Shown here one piece after another: positions 16,170 to 23,076 of a stretch of 64,000 bases of DNA. How positions within the stretch are numbered: the first letter of the stretch is position 1; the number at the start of each line of letters is the position of its first letter. Below the pieces are notes generated by a model, which saw nothing but the letters and a program-made list of their open reading frames with translations, did not search any database and was not told the origin of the DNA. Position numbers and translations under genes: made by a program. Origin of the DNA: Anaerolineales bacterium (GTDB lineage: Bacteria; Chloroflexota; Anaerolineae; JAAEKA01); contig JACKBI010000006.1 of NCBI GenBank assembly GCA_020634615.1, positions 248,001 to 312,000 of the forward strand. Reading direction: 5' to 3'.

Positions 16170-16883
16170 ATGTCCAGAAAAGAGCAACGGACCGCCAGAA
16201 TCGTGGGAGCATTGTTTCTCATTGCGATGGTTGCGTCGCTGGTGGGCGCAGGTCTCATCGAGGCTGGTCTGGCTGCGCCCGACGTCTTGGCCAGCGCGCA
16301 TGCCGACAGGACCAAGGTGGCATTGGGTGTGCTCCTCGAGCTGATCAACGCGGTGGCGGTCGTTGGCATCGCCGTCGGGATGTTTCCCCTCTTCAAGAAG
16401 GAAAACGAGGCGCTGGCGCTTGGCTACATTGCCTTGCGGATCATCGAGGCGGTGATCATCATTGCCGCGGTCATCAGCCCGCTGGCGCTGATAGCGTTGG
16501 GTCAGGCCAACTCGACAGCCGCCGCCGATGCTGCCTCGTTCCAAACCATGGGCGCGTCATTGGTGGCCGTGCGCGCCGTGCTGGTCGGCCAGTTGACTGG
16601 CATCTTCTTTGGTCTGGCTGCTCTGCTGTTCTACTACCTGCTGTACCAGTCACGAATCGTGCCGCGTTTCATCTCGATTTGGGGTTTGGTGGCGGTCGTG
16701 CTGGTGTTGGCGTGGAACATCTCGGAGCTTGTCGGCCTGGAGGTGAGCATCGGGATGATTCTGGTTCTTCCGATCATCCTCAATGAGATATTCCTGGGCA
16801 TTTGGCTGATTGTGAAAGGGTTCGATCCGGCGCCAGCCGTTGCTGTACCCACCCAAACAGCCATGACAGGAGTCGGAGGTTGA
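16170..16883 (+). CDS. DUF4386 family membrane protein
   Basis: A 237-aa protein with about six hydrophobic helices (IVGALFLIAMVASLVGAGLI at the start, then ALGVLLELINAVAVVGIAVG, and others). The opening RTARIVGALFLIA and the GMFPLFKKENEALALGYIALR stretch match the DUF4386 pattern. The biochemical function is unknown. The ATG at 16170 follows GCGAGAG. It is the first gene of a compact rightward run after the LuxR/MalT-type regulator. A five-base inverted pair GGGGT/ACCCC at about 16095-16113 lies in the 188-base gap upstream and may be part of the promoter region. Confidence 0.75.
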   Translation: MSRKEQRTARIVGALFLIAMVASLVGAGLIEAGLAAPDVLASAHADRTKVALGVLLELINAVAVVGIAVGMFPLFKKENEALALGYIALRIIEAVIIIAAVISPLALIALGQANSTAAADAASFQTMGASLVAVRAVLVGQLTGIFFGLAALLFYYLLYQSRIVPRFISIWGLVAVVLVLAWNISELVGLEVSIGMILVLPIILNEIFLGIWLIVKGFDPAPAVAVPTQTAMTGVGG

Positions 16884-16884
16884 C

Positions 16885-16944
16885 ATGAAAGCAATCGTGC
16901 AGAACAACTACGGCCCCTCCCGTAGGAAGGAGAACCGATCGTGA
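16885..16944 (+). pseudogene. Vestigial N-terminus of an MDR-family NAD(P)-dependent alcohol dehydrogenase
   Basis: Immediately after the DUF4386 stop, a strong GGAGGT site precedes ATG 16885. The frame reads MKAIVQNNYGP and then SRRKENRS and a stop. MKAIVQNNYGP is the characteristic first strand of zinc-type/quinone-oxidoreductase MDR proteins, which run to about 330 residues. Only 19 codons remain, and the stop overlaps the GTG start of the next gene (GTGA). I read this as a deletion remnant that may still act as a coupling leader. It is too short for a certain family call. Confidence 0.5.
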
Positions 16945-17306
16945 GCGAAATCCAGATCAGGCTTTCAGTGCTGTGGATATGCCTGATGTTGACTTACCTG
17001 TTGGGAGATGTGCTGCGAATATTCAGCGGCGACTTCCAGGCAGGTCAGATCGGGGGCATGCAGGTATCCCAGAACATGTACCTGGGAATGGCGGTACTGA
17101 TGGTGATCCCGATCGTCATGGTCTACCTGTCGTTGACGCTGAACAGTCCTGTGATCCGCTGGGCAAACATCGTCGTCGCGGTCCTCTTCTTGGGGTTCAA
17201 TCTCGTCGGCCTGCCTACCTACCCGTCTGCCTATGACAGGTTTCTGATCGTCGTTGGACTCGTGTTCAACGTGTTGACGATCTGGACTGCATGGAAATGG
17301 GTTTGA
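16941..17306 (+). CDS. DUF6326-like four-helix membrane protein
   Basis: A 121-aa protein with four hydrophobic helices. The opening IRLSVLWICLMLTYLLGDVL and the end VGLVFNVLTIWTAWKW resemble the DUF6326 family. The GTG start at 16941 is preceded by AGGAAGGAG and overlaps the stop of the vestigial dehydrogenase frame, so translation is probably coupled. The function is unknown. The family often lies with DUF4386 and LuxR/MalT regulators, as seen here. Confidence 0.65.
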   Translation: MSEIQIRLSVLWICLMLTYLLGDVLRIFSGDFQAGQIGGMQVSQNMYLGMAVLMVIPIVMVYLSLTLNSPVIRWANIVVAVLFLGFNLVGLPTYPSAYDRFLIVVGLVFNVLTIWTAWKWV

Positions 17307-17350
17307 GCTCGACAATCATCAACTTCAGACTTACGACTGAGAGGAAACAA

Positions 17351-18556
17351 ATGGTAGCTACTACTGAAAACCAACTAACCAAACAAGCTGTGGCAAAGGC
17401 GACTCCCAAAGTGGCCACCCGCCTGTTCTTTGTCGATCACTTGCGCGCGGCGCTGATCATCCTGGTGGTGCTGCACCATGTGGCGCTGGTCTATGGAGGC
17501 ATTTCGCCGTTCTATTACCTGGAGCCGCCGATCGGCAACCTGGCGGCGTTCGTGGTGCCGATGATCTTCGTTCTGCTCAACCAGGCGTGGTTCATGGGAG
17601 CGCTCTTCCTCCTCGCCGGCTATTTCACGCCGGCGTCCTATGACCGCAAGGGGGCAGGATCCTTTATTAAGGGCCGGCTGATTCGCCTCGGCATTCCCCT
17701 CCTCGTGTGGTACTTCGTGCTGAACCCGATCTCGCAGATCGGCTTCTTCCTGATGCCGGCCAACCTGACCGGGAACACGACGGAGCTGAGCTGGCAGGTC
17801 TTCTGGCAGGCATATCCCAAACTCGTGGGTCTAGGGCCGATGTGGTTTGTCGCCCTGCTGCTGATCTTCTGCTTCGGCTATGTGGCGTGGCGGCAGATTA
17901 CCAGGAACCGGGCGGCAGCGCATGAATCCTCGACGCCCCGGTACTGGCAGATCGGCGTGTTTATCCTGGCGCTGGCGCTGGCAAGCTATCTGGTGCGGAT
18001 GGTCATCCCGCTGGGGCGGTCCGTGCTCGGGTTCCCGACTCTGGCCTATCTCCCGCAGTACCTCGGTTTCTTTATCCTCGGCACGGTCGCGTTCCGTCGT
18101 GACTGGCTCCGGAGGTTGCCCGGTTCTATGGGCGCCGTCGGCTTCATCGCTGCGCTGGTCGCGACGGCAGCTCTCTTCTCGGTTGCCTTTCTCAGCTTCT
18201 TGAAGGCGTTGGAGAGCGGAGCGGCGCAGTTTCCCCCGTTCGGGTTTGGGACGTGGCAGTCGGCTGTGTATGCCCTGTGGGACTCGATCTTCGCCGTCGG
18301 CATGGTCCTGGCCGCGATCACGTTCTTCCGCAGGTTTCTTGGCGGGCAAAGCAGCTTCGGCGGCTTCCTGTCGGACCAGAGCTACGCGGTCTACATCATT
18401 CACATCCCGATCATCGTTTTCCTTGCCTACGCGCTGAGAGGAGTTGCGCAGCCGCCCCTGTTCAAGTTCTCCGTGGCGTCCCTCATCGTGTTGACGATCT
18501 GTTTCGTCGCCGCCTGGGTTATCCGCAAGATACCCGGAGTGTCGAAGGTCATCTAG
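17351..18556 (+). CDS. Acyltransferase 3 family membrane protein
   Basis: A 401-aa integral membrane protein starting at ATG 17351 behind GAGGAA. The opening RLFFVDHLRAALIILVVLHH has the conserved D-x-L-R and the membrane His of acyltransferase-3 (OafA/MdoC-like) proteins. FLLAGYFTPASYDRKG and FIKGRLIRLGIPLLVW are the other typical stretches, and about ten hydrophobic helices are present. The family transfers acyl groups from acyl-CoA to extracytoplasmic sugars, lipids or peptides; the acceptor is unknown. It is part of the membrane-gene run downstream of the LuxR/MalT-type regulator. Confidence 0.85.
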   Translation: MVATTENQLTKQAVAKATPKVATRLFFVDHLRAALIILVVLHHVALVYGGISPFYYLEPPIGNLAAFVVPMIFVLLNQAWFMGALFLLAGYFTPASYDRKGAGSFIKGRLIRLGIPLLVWYFVLNPISQIGFFLMPANLTGNTTELSWQVFWQAYPKLVGLGPMWFVALLLIFCFGYVAWRQITRNRAAAHESSTPRYWQIGVFILALALASYLVRMVIPLGRSVLGFPTLAYLPQYLGFFILGTVAFRRDWLRRLPGSMGAVGFIAALVATAALFSVAFLSFLKALESGAAQFPPFGFGTWQSAVYALWDSIFAVGMVLAAITFFRRFLGGQSSFGGFLSDQSYAVYIIHIPIIVFLAYALRGVAQPPLFKFSVASLIVLTICFVAAWVIRKIPGVSKVI

Positions 18557-18658
18557 CCGACCATGTGGTTCACAGCGCGCGATGTCGGCTGCGGTCCCTC
18601 TGGTCGTTGCCCGTGATTCCCAACCGATTCAACCTTTTTCACAATGGAGGCAAAAGCA

Positions 18659-18841
18659 ATGTCTGGTGAAGTGCAAACAAGCAAAACAACTGGTGTCAGC
18701 GGCCTGGTCTTTGTGGGCTGCCTGCTGATCGGACTTGCCGTCGGCATTCTGACAGGGGAGATGGCGGTCGTGCTTCTGGCCGCGCTGGGTTTCGGCTTTC
18801 TCGGCATGGCCATCGTGCGTCTGGCAACCGGGGCCTGGTGA
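18659..18841 (+). CDS. Small two-helix membrane protein
   Basis: A 60-aa protein. ATG 18659 is chosen because GGAGG lies seven bases upstream. Two hydrophobic stretches (GLVFVGCLLIGLAVGILTG and MAVVLLAALGFGFLGMAIVR) make a short hairpin in the membrane with a ~12-residue polar N-terminus. I do not recognise a family. Its placement, with a good ribosome site inside the run 16170-19162, supports it as a real gene. Confidence 0.6.
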   Translation: MSGEVQTSKTTGVSGLVFVGCLLIGLAVGILTGEMAVVLLAALGFGFLGMAIVRLATGAW

Positions 18842-18901
18842 GCAGGCTCAAGCGGCCGGCAAGACAGCCAATGGCCACCTGACAGCCGCAGAGACCTCGC
18901 C

Positions 18902-19162
18902 ATGAAAGACCTCGAACACAAGCTCACACTGGACCGGCCGACGACCTACCAGATCAAGGTGCCGGGCGAGTTCGACCAGAGTTGGTCAGCGTGGTTCGGG
19001 GGGATGACAATCGCAGTTGCGGATAAGGGTGCGCCGGTCACCACTCTGACCGGCGTTCTCGACCAGGCCGCCCTGCAGAGTCTGTTGCGGCGGCTCTACT
19101 CCCTTGGACTGCCCTTGATCTCGGTTGTTTGTGTCGAATGCAGCGAGCAGGGCAGTTGCTGA
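18902..19162 (+). CDS. Conserved hypothetical protein, 86 aa
   Basis: A small soluble protein with YQIKVPGEFDQSWSAWFGGM, then TTLTGVLDQAALQSLLRRLY and SLGLPLISVVCV. The pattern (polar strand, W-S-x-W-F turn, T-x-L-x-G-x-x-x-D-Q-A-A-L helix, then L-G-L-P-L-I-S-V) is familiar from small uncharacterised proteins that accompany LuxR/MalT and membrane-gene clusters in Chloroflexota. No function can be assigned. It is the last gene of the run. Confidence 0.65.
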   Translation: MKDLEHKLTLDRPTTYQIKVPGEFDQSWSAWFGGMTIAVADKGAPVTTLTGVLDQAALQSLLRRLYSLGLPLISVVCVECSEQGSC

Positions 19163-19192
19163 GGATCTACTGATGAACCTCAAGAACGGAAG

Positions 19193-19377
19193 TCGGTAAC
19201 TGGCTCAACACGCCCACCGGGAGATTTTGGCTCCCGGCTACCCACTCCGGGGCGCAAGCAGCCAGGTAGATGCCCTTTCCGGGCTGCGGAATCTCAGGCC
19301 CGCAGGGCCTTTCACCTGGTAGCCCGATCCGTTAACGGTCGGGCAGTCCCGTCATGGCAGACGGTCGGATCGTCTGA
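19193..19377 (+). ncRNA. Structured non-coding segment, possible remnant of an IS200/IS605 TnpB right end (omega-RNA)
   Basis: The 219-base gap 19163-19381 holds at least five stacked hairpins: CCGGGAG/CTCCCGG, GCAGCC/GGCTGC, GGCCC-GCA-GGGCC, GCCCGA...TCGGGC with a UUAA loop and one bulge, and GACG/CGTC. The order of elements (ending in ACCTGGTAGCCCGATCC, then GGGCAGTCCC) resembles right ends of IS1341-like TnpB elements, where the guide RNA is made. No tnpB coding sequence remains next to it. The strand is assigned by that resemblance only. Another structured RNA class is possible. Confidence 0.4.
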
Positions 19378-19381
19378 GAAC

Positions 19382-20173
19382 TCAGTCCTCGAACAGATTG
19401 CGTTTGCTGAACGGCGCTGTCAGAAAGCGCAGATACAGACCGGCGCGCGAGACGTACTCCAGCGAAGCGCCATTTTTCTTGTTGTCCAGTACTTTCTTGA
19501 CCAGCGCCGGTGCAACTTCGTCCAGCGGGCTGGCAATGATGTTGAAGATACGCTTGTTTTCTTCCAGTCTCGCCGGATCGTCTTTATACTGGTCCAGCAC
19601 GAGATCGGTCAGCACCATACCCGGCTGGATGGTGCCGATCTGGACAAATGTGTCCTTCAGCTCCTCCGCCAGCGTTTTGCTGAGGAAGGTCACCGCTGAC
19701 TTCGATGCGCCGTAGACACCGATCCCGGCGCGCACGCGGCCGTTGGAGCCGAACCCCTCAAAGTTGTAGATTTGTCCGCCCCCTTGCGCCAGCATGGCAG
19801 GCACGGCCACCCGGCAGCAGTTGATGACGCCGATCACATTGCTTTCGATGACCGAGCGCACGGTCTGGTCATCCAGTTCCCAGATCGGCAGTTGCGGGTG
19901 TCCCGTGCCGGCATTGTTGATCCAGATGTCGACGCGGCCGAAGCGGGCAACCGATTGCTGCCAGAGCGCCTCGACCTGCTCGGGAATCGTCACGTCGCAG
20001 AGGAAGCCGGCAACGCGCTCGCTGCCGTGGCTGGCGCTCAGCTCGGCCACGGCGTTGTCCAGCGGCTCCTGCCGCCTGCCGCTGATAACGACCCGACAGC
20101 CCTCGCTCAGGAACGCGTCGGCCATGGCCAAACCGATGCCTTTGGTGGATCCGGTAAGTACGATGCTTTTCAT
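19382..20173 (-). CDS. Short-chain dehydrogenase/reductase
   Basis: A 263-aa classical SDR. The cofactor loop TGSTKGIGLAMA is at residues 7-18, CDVTIPEQ is the adenine-ring Asp region, the NNAG motif (DIWINNAGTGHP) follows, the catalytic Ser is in FEGFGSNGR, and YGASK carries the Tyr and Lys. GRRQ after the second strand suggests NADP preference. The C-terminus ends FLTAPFSKRNLFED. The substrate is not predictable. It lies alone, convergent with the LuxR-run genes and downstream of the subtilase gene, from which it is separated by a 14-bp hairpin. Confidence 0.88.
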   Translation of the reverse strand: MKSIVLTGSTKGIGLAMADAFLSEGCRVVISGRRQEPLDNAVAELSASHGSERVAGFLCDVTIPEQVEALWQQSVARFGRVDIWINNAGTGHPQLPIWELDDQTVRSVIESNVIGVINCCRVAVPAMLAQGGGQIYNFEGFGSNGRVRAGIGVYGASKSAVTFLSKTLAEELKDTFVQIGTIQPGMVLTDLVLDQYKDDPARLEENKRIFNIIASPLDEVAPALVKKVLDNKKNGASLEYVSRAGLYLRFLTAPFSKRNLFED

Positions 20174-20258
20174 GTTTTTCTCCAGTGCGAAACACCCCAG
20201 ATGGTGTCCTGCCTAAAATCCGACTTGGAGAACTCCAGATGTTTCACAAAATAAGTAA

Positions 20259-20305
20259 CATAGCCCCTTGTGAGCGCCTCCGGGGAGACGGCACAAGGGG
20301 CTATG
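20259..20305 (-). terminator. Hairpin downstream of the subtilase gene
   Basis: CATAGCCCCTTGTG (20259-20272) and its exact complement (20292-20305) form a 14-bp stem with a 19-base loop. Read leftward, the stem is followed by TTACTTATTTTG, a partial T-tract. The position is about 150 bases after the subtilase stop and upstream of the SDR start. Confidence 0.5.
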
Positions 20306-20454
20306 CTTAACAGATGAGAGGCGGGCAGAAGGCCCGATTCTAGTCGAAATGACCATCGAGAGGTGGCTGGTTCGCGCTTGCCAATCAGTTGCCGCTGTGG
20401 CCGGTCTGGGTGAATCCAACGAGCCAACACCGCGATGTCATGGATACCGTATCT

Positions 20455-21828
20455 CTAGTTTACCAGCGCGAATGTCAGGAACATGGATGACATACACACA
20501 ATACAGATGCATAGCAGCACCAGGATGGCGATGACGATCCAGAACGTACGACTCGTTCCTGCGTTCTGAGCGGACGCTCCGCCGCCGAAGGGCGAGCATC
20601 CACCGGGCTCGGGTGTTGGGTCCGGCGGTGGTGGCGGAGGAGGAGGTGGTGGCGGCGGCGGCGGTGGCGGTGGCGGTGGCGGCGGACTGACCGTCCAACT
20701 GTTGGCCGCGATGATGTCGCCGCGGCCGCTCCCTTGCGTGTTGGCGTCAAGGCCCAGGTTGATGGCGGTTTCCATCAGCCGCTGCTTGATCTCTGCTGGT
20801 GGGCTGCCAGGATGGGCTTGCAAGAGCAGCGCGGCTGCGCCCGATGCGTGGGGCGTCGCCATGCTGGTGCCCGAGGCCGAGGTGTAGCGCGCGTCCACCG
20901 GCGAGCCCATGGAAGTGCCCTGCGCGCGCGCAGCGATGATCTGGTGGCCAGGGAAGCAGACATCCGGCTTGACGCGGCCATCGCTGGTCGGCCCGCGGGA
21001 GGAGAAGCTGGTCACGTGATCGTTGTCGTCGGTTGCGCCGACCGTGACGACGTTGTGCGCACAGCCCGGTGAGCCCACCGTGCGTGCATTCGGACCGGCA
21101 TTACCAGCCGCGACACAGACCACTACACCCTGATTGACCGCCTCATCACACAGCGTGGACAGCGCGTCGCTGCCGTCGCAACTGACAGACGAACCGAGGG
21201 AGAGGTTGATCACCTGCGCGCCTGCCTGCACGGCCCACTCAACGCCGGCCATGACGTCGCTGGTCATGCCGCTGCCGTTGTCGGCCAGCACCTTGGCAAC
21301 CAGCAGTGTAGCTTCGGGAGCGACGCCGATATAGCGGCCCGCCGAGGCCGCTCCGCTGCCCAGAATGGTGCTGGCAACGTGCGTGCCGTGGCCGTGGCCA
21401 TCCCGCCCGGAGCCGGTGGGATTGGTGAAATCGCGTACGGCAAGGATGCGCGTGTCAAAGTCGGGATGATCCGGGTCGATTCCGGTATCGACGACGGCAA
21501 CTTTGATGCCCTCGCCATCGAAACCCAGGTTCCACATCTGCGGCGCCCGTATCTTGGGCACCGAAACGTCGAGCATGGTGTGAACTGGCAAGTCCTCCCA
21601 GATCTGCACCACGGCGGGCGACTGCTGTAGCGCCATCAGCGCCTCCGGCGTGCCGGATACAACCTGGGCGGGTATCAAATCGAACTGCTGACCCAGTTGA
21701 AGGTTCGACTCGCCGGCTGCCAGCTCGTTGACCGCGGCCATTGCTCCGGCATCCGCATAGCGCACGATGACCTGAACGGGCTGATCGGCGGCCGCGGCTG
21801 CCACTGGTGACAAAGACATTTCGCTCAT
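20455..21828 (-). CDS. Subtilisin-like serine protease (S8) with poly-proline linker and C-terminal membrane anchor
   Basis: A 457-aa protein. An I9-like prodomain (residues about 15-85; VQVIVRYADAGAMAAVNEL) precedes the S8 catalytic domain with VVDTGIDPDHPDF (Asp), GHGHGTHVAS (His), VCVAAGNAG (oxyanion Asn) and SASGTSMATPHASGAAAL (Ser). Then come about 22 consecutive prolines, a short Gly-rich stretch with one Cys, and a C-terminal hydrophobic helix (FWIVIAILVLLCICIVCM). No N-terminal signal peptide is visible, so a tail-anchored protein with a cytoplasmic catalytic domain is possible. The 86-aa protein just upstream resembles a separate prodomain. Confidence 0.92.
   Translation of the reverse strand: MSEMSLSPVAAAAADQPVQVIVRYADAGAMAAVNELAAGESNLQLGQQFDLIPAQVVSGTPEALMALQQSPAVVQIWEDLPVHTMLDVSVPKIRAPQMWNLGFDGEGIKVAVVDTGIDPDHPDFDTRILAVRDFTNPTGSGRDGHGHGTHVASTILGSGAASAGRYIGVAPEATLLVAKVLADNGSGMTSDVMAGVEWAVQAGAQVINLSLGSSVSCDGSDALSTLCDEAVNQGVVVCVAAGNAGPNARTVGSPGCAHNVVTVGATDDNDHVTSFSSRGPTSDGRVKPDVCFPGHQIIAARAQGTSMGSPVDARYTSASGTSMATPHASGAAALLLQAHPGSPPAEIKQRLMETAINLGLDANTQGSGRGDIIAANSWTVSPPPPPPPPPPPPPPPPPPPPPDPTPEPGGCSPFGGGASAQNAGTSRTFWIVIAILVLLCICIVCMSSMFLTFALVN
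20624..20686. repeat. GGN trinucleotide tract encoding poly-proline
   Basis: Bases 20624-20686 are a near-uninterrupted run of GGC/GGT/GGA triplets on the plus strand, read as proline codons on the minus strand. Mixed codons limit slippage, but tracts of this kind commonly vary in length. Confidence 0.8.
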
Positions 21829-21897
21829 AAGGCCTCCTGGAAAGTCTGGGAATCGGGGTTTCTATCGACTATGAACGACGACGGGGAACCTTTTAGG

Positions 21898-22158
21898 TCA
21901 CAACGCGTAGACGGGTCCGTCATCTTCGACCCGCTGAACCCACGATTGGTCTGCCAGTTCGAGTGCTGTTGCTCCGGTGCAAGTGACAGCGAAGGTCGGA
22001 ACCAGCGTCAGCCGGCGGCGGACAGAGGCGCCAGCCGCTTCGATCTGCACCTGGCGCTGGTCGTCCGCGCGGTCAACCCGCACGAGGAGGTTGAAAGCCT
22101 CGTGCGGCTGGCTGCGAATGGCAATCACCAGATCAGCGTCGATTTTGGATGACGTCAT
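21898..22158 (-). CDS. Small subtilase-prodomain-like (I9-type) protein
   Basis: An 86-aa protein from ATG 22158, which is preceded by GGGAGG at nine bases. It reads ADLVIAIRSQPHEAFNLLVR, then RLTLVPTFAVTCTGATALE and WVQRVEDDGPVYAL. The beta-alpha-beta layout and ending (W-V-x-x-V-E-x-D-x-P-V-Y) recall inhibitor I9/subtilisin propeptides, which end with a V-E-x-D strand that blocks the active site. The gene lies 69 bases upstream of, and codirectional with, the S8 protease, so a stand-alone inhibitor or chaperone in trans is a reasonable inference. The match is by pattern only. Confidence 0.55.
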   Translation of the reverse strand: MTSSKIDADLVIAIRSQPHEAFNLLVRVDRADDQRQVQIEAAGASVRRRLTLVPTFAVTCTGATALELADQSWVQRVEDDGPVYAL

Positions 22159-22223
22159 GTCGGGGGTCCTCCCGGCCATTGTAACATGACGGTGAACATT
22201 GAGCAAGGGAAATAGCGATTTCG

Positions 22224-22952
22224 TCAGATGCCAAACGGCCCCAGATACTTGTCCGGCATCCACTCGCTGGGCGGCGTCACGACGTGACCGTTGCCGCCGG
22301 GATGCTGGCTGCGCAGATCGGCGATCTCCTGCTCCAGTTGCACCAGCCGGTCGCCAAAGGCGCGCAACGCTTCCGCCGTCGCGTCGGGCATGATGTTGTG
22401 TTGCAGGTCGCGGTCAGGATCGGCCGGCTGTTGCGATATGTCGCGATGGCGCACACGTCCCGGTACGCCAACCACCACCGACTCCGGCGGCGTATCCTTG
22501 ACCACCACCGAATTTGCTCCGATGCGGCTGTGGTCACCGACCGTCACCGGTCCCAACACCTTCGCGCCCGCGCCGATGACAACGCCGTCGCCGATGGTCG
22601 GGTGCCGCTTGCCCTTCTCAATGCTGACGCCACCCAGCGTCACGCCGTGGTAGAGCGTCACGTTGGCGCCGATCTCGGCTGTTTCGCCGATCACCACGCC
22701 CATGCCGTGGTCAATGAAGAACCCGGGGCCGATGGTGGCGCCCGGGTGAATCTCGATGCCCGTCAGGAACCGGTTGACATGCGATACCCAGCGCGCCCAC
22801 AACCGCCGATCATGAACCCATAGCCAGTGGGCCAGCTTGTGGAACCAGATCGCGTGCAGGCCCGGATAGGTCAGAAGCACCTCGGCTGTGCTGCGGGCTG
22901 CCGGGTCGCGCTTGAAAATGGATTGAATATCAGCGCGCAGATTGCGAAACAT
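22224..22952 (-). CDS. cysE: Serine O-acetyltransferase
   Basis: A 242-aa cytoplasmic enzyme that acetylates L-serine with acetyl-CoA, the first step of cysteine synthesis. The start at ATG 22952 follows GGAGGT and gives MFRNLRADIQSIFKRDPAAR. The core shows GLHAIWFHKLAHWLW, GIEIHPGATIGPGFFIDHGM, VIGETAEIGANVTLYHGVTL and GVVIGAGAKVLGPV, the hexapeptide left-handed beta-helix with the catalytic His-Gly pair. The C-terminal ~50 residues form an extra coil (RLVQLEQEIADLRSQ). It is the last gene of the leftward sulfur cluster; the 124-base gap from cysK carries an inverted repeat. Confidence 0.95.
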   Translation of the reverse strand: MFRNLRADIQSIFKRDPAARSTAEVLLTYPGLHAIWFHKLAHWLWVHDRRLWARWVSHVNRFLTGIEIHPGATIGPGFFIDHGMGVVIGETAEIGANVTLYHGVTLGGVSIEKGKRHPTIGDGVVIGAGAKVLGPVTVGDHSRIGANSVVVKDTPPESVVVGVPGRVRHRDISQQPADPDRDLQHNIMPDATAEALRAFGDRLVQLEQEIADLRSQHPGGNGHVVTPPSEWMPDKYLGPFGI

Positions 22953-22992
22953 GAGTACCTCCGCACAAATATCGCCGCCATGGCAGCCGTTG

Positions 22993-23056
22993 AGGTGACA
23001 ATCACTCCGAGCATCGCCCCGGTGATGTGGGACATTGATGGAAGTGACTGTCACCT
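22993..23056 (-). promoter_or_regulatory. Inverted repeat between cysK and cysE
   Basis: AGGTGACAATCACT (22993-23006) faces AGTGACTGTCACCT (23043-23056), a 14-bp pair with one mismatch and a 36-base loop. In the leftward transcript it lies just ahead of the cysE ribosome site, so it could attenuate cysE or be an operator pair. No T-run is present. Confidence 0.35.
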
Positions 23057-23076
23057 GCACGTCTGGGCCGCAGCGA

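Noticed and set aside
19240..19290. GGGGCGCAAGCAGCC considered as the conserved loop of SRP RNA
   Set aside because: The required GGAA-type tetraloop context and symmetric-loop bases of SRP helix 8 are not met, and other hairpins fit a TnpB right end better.
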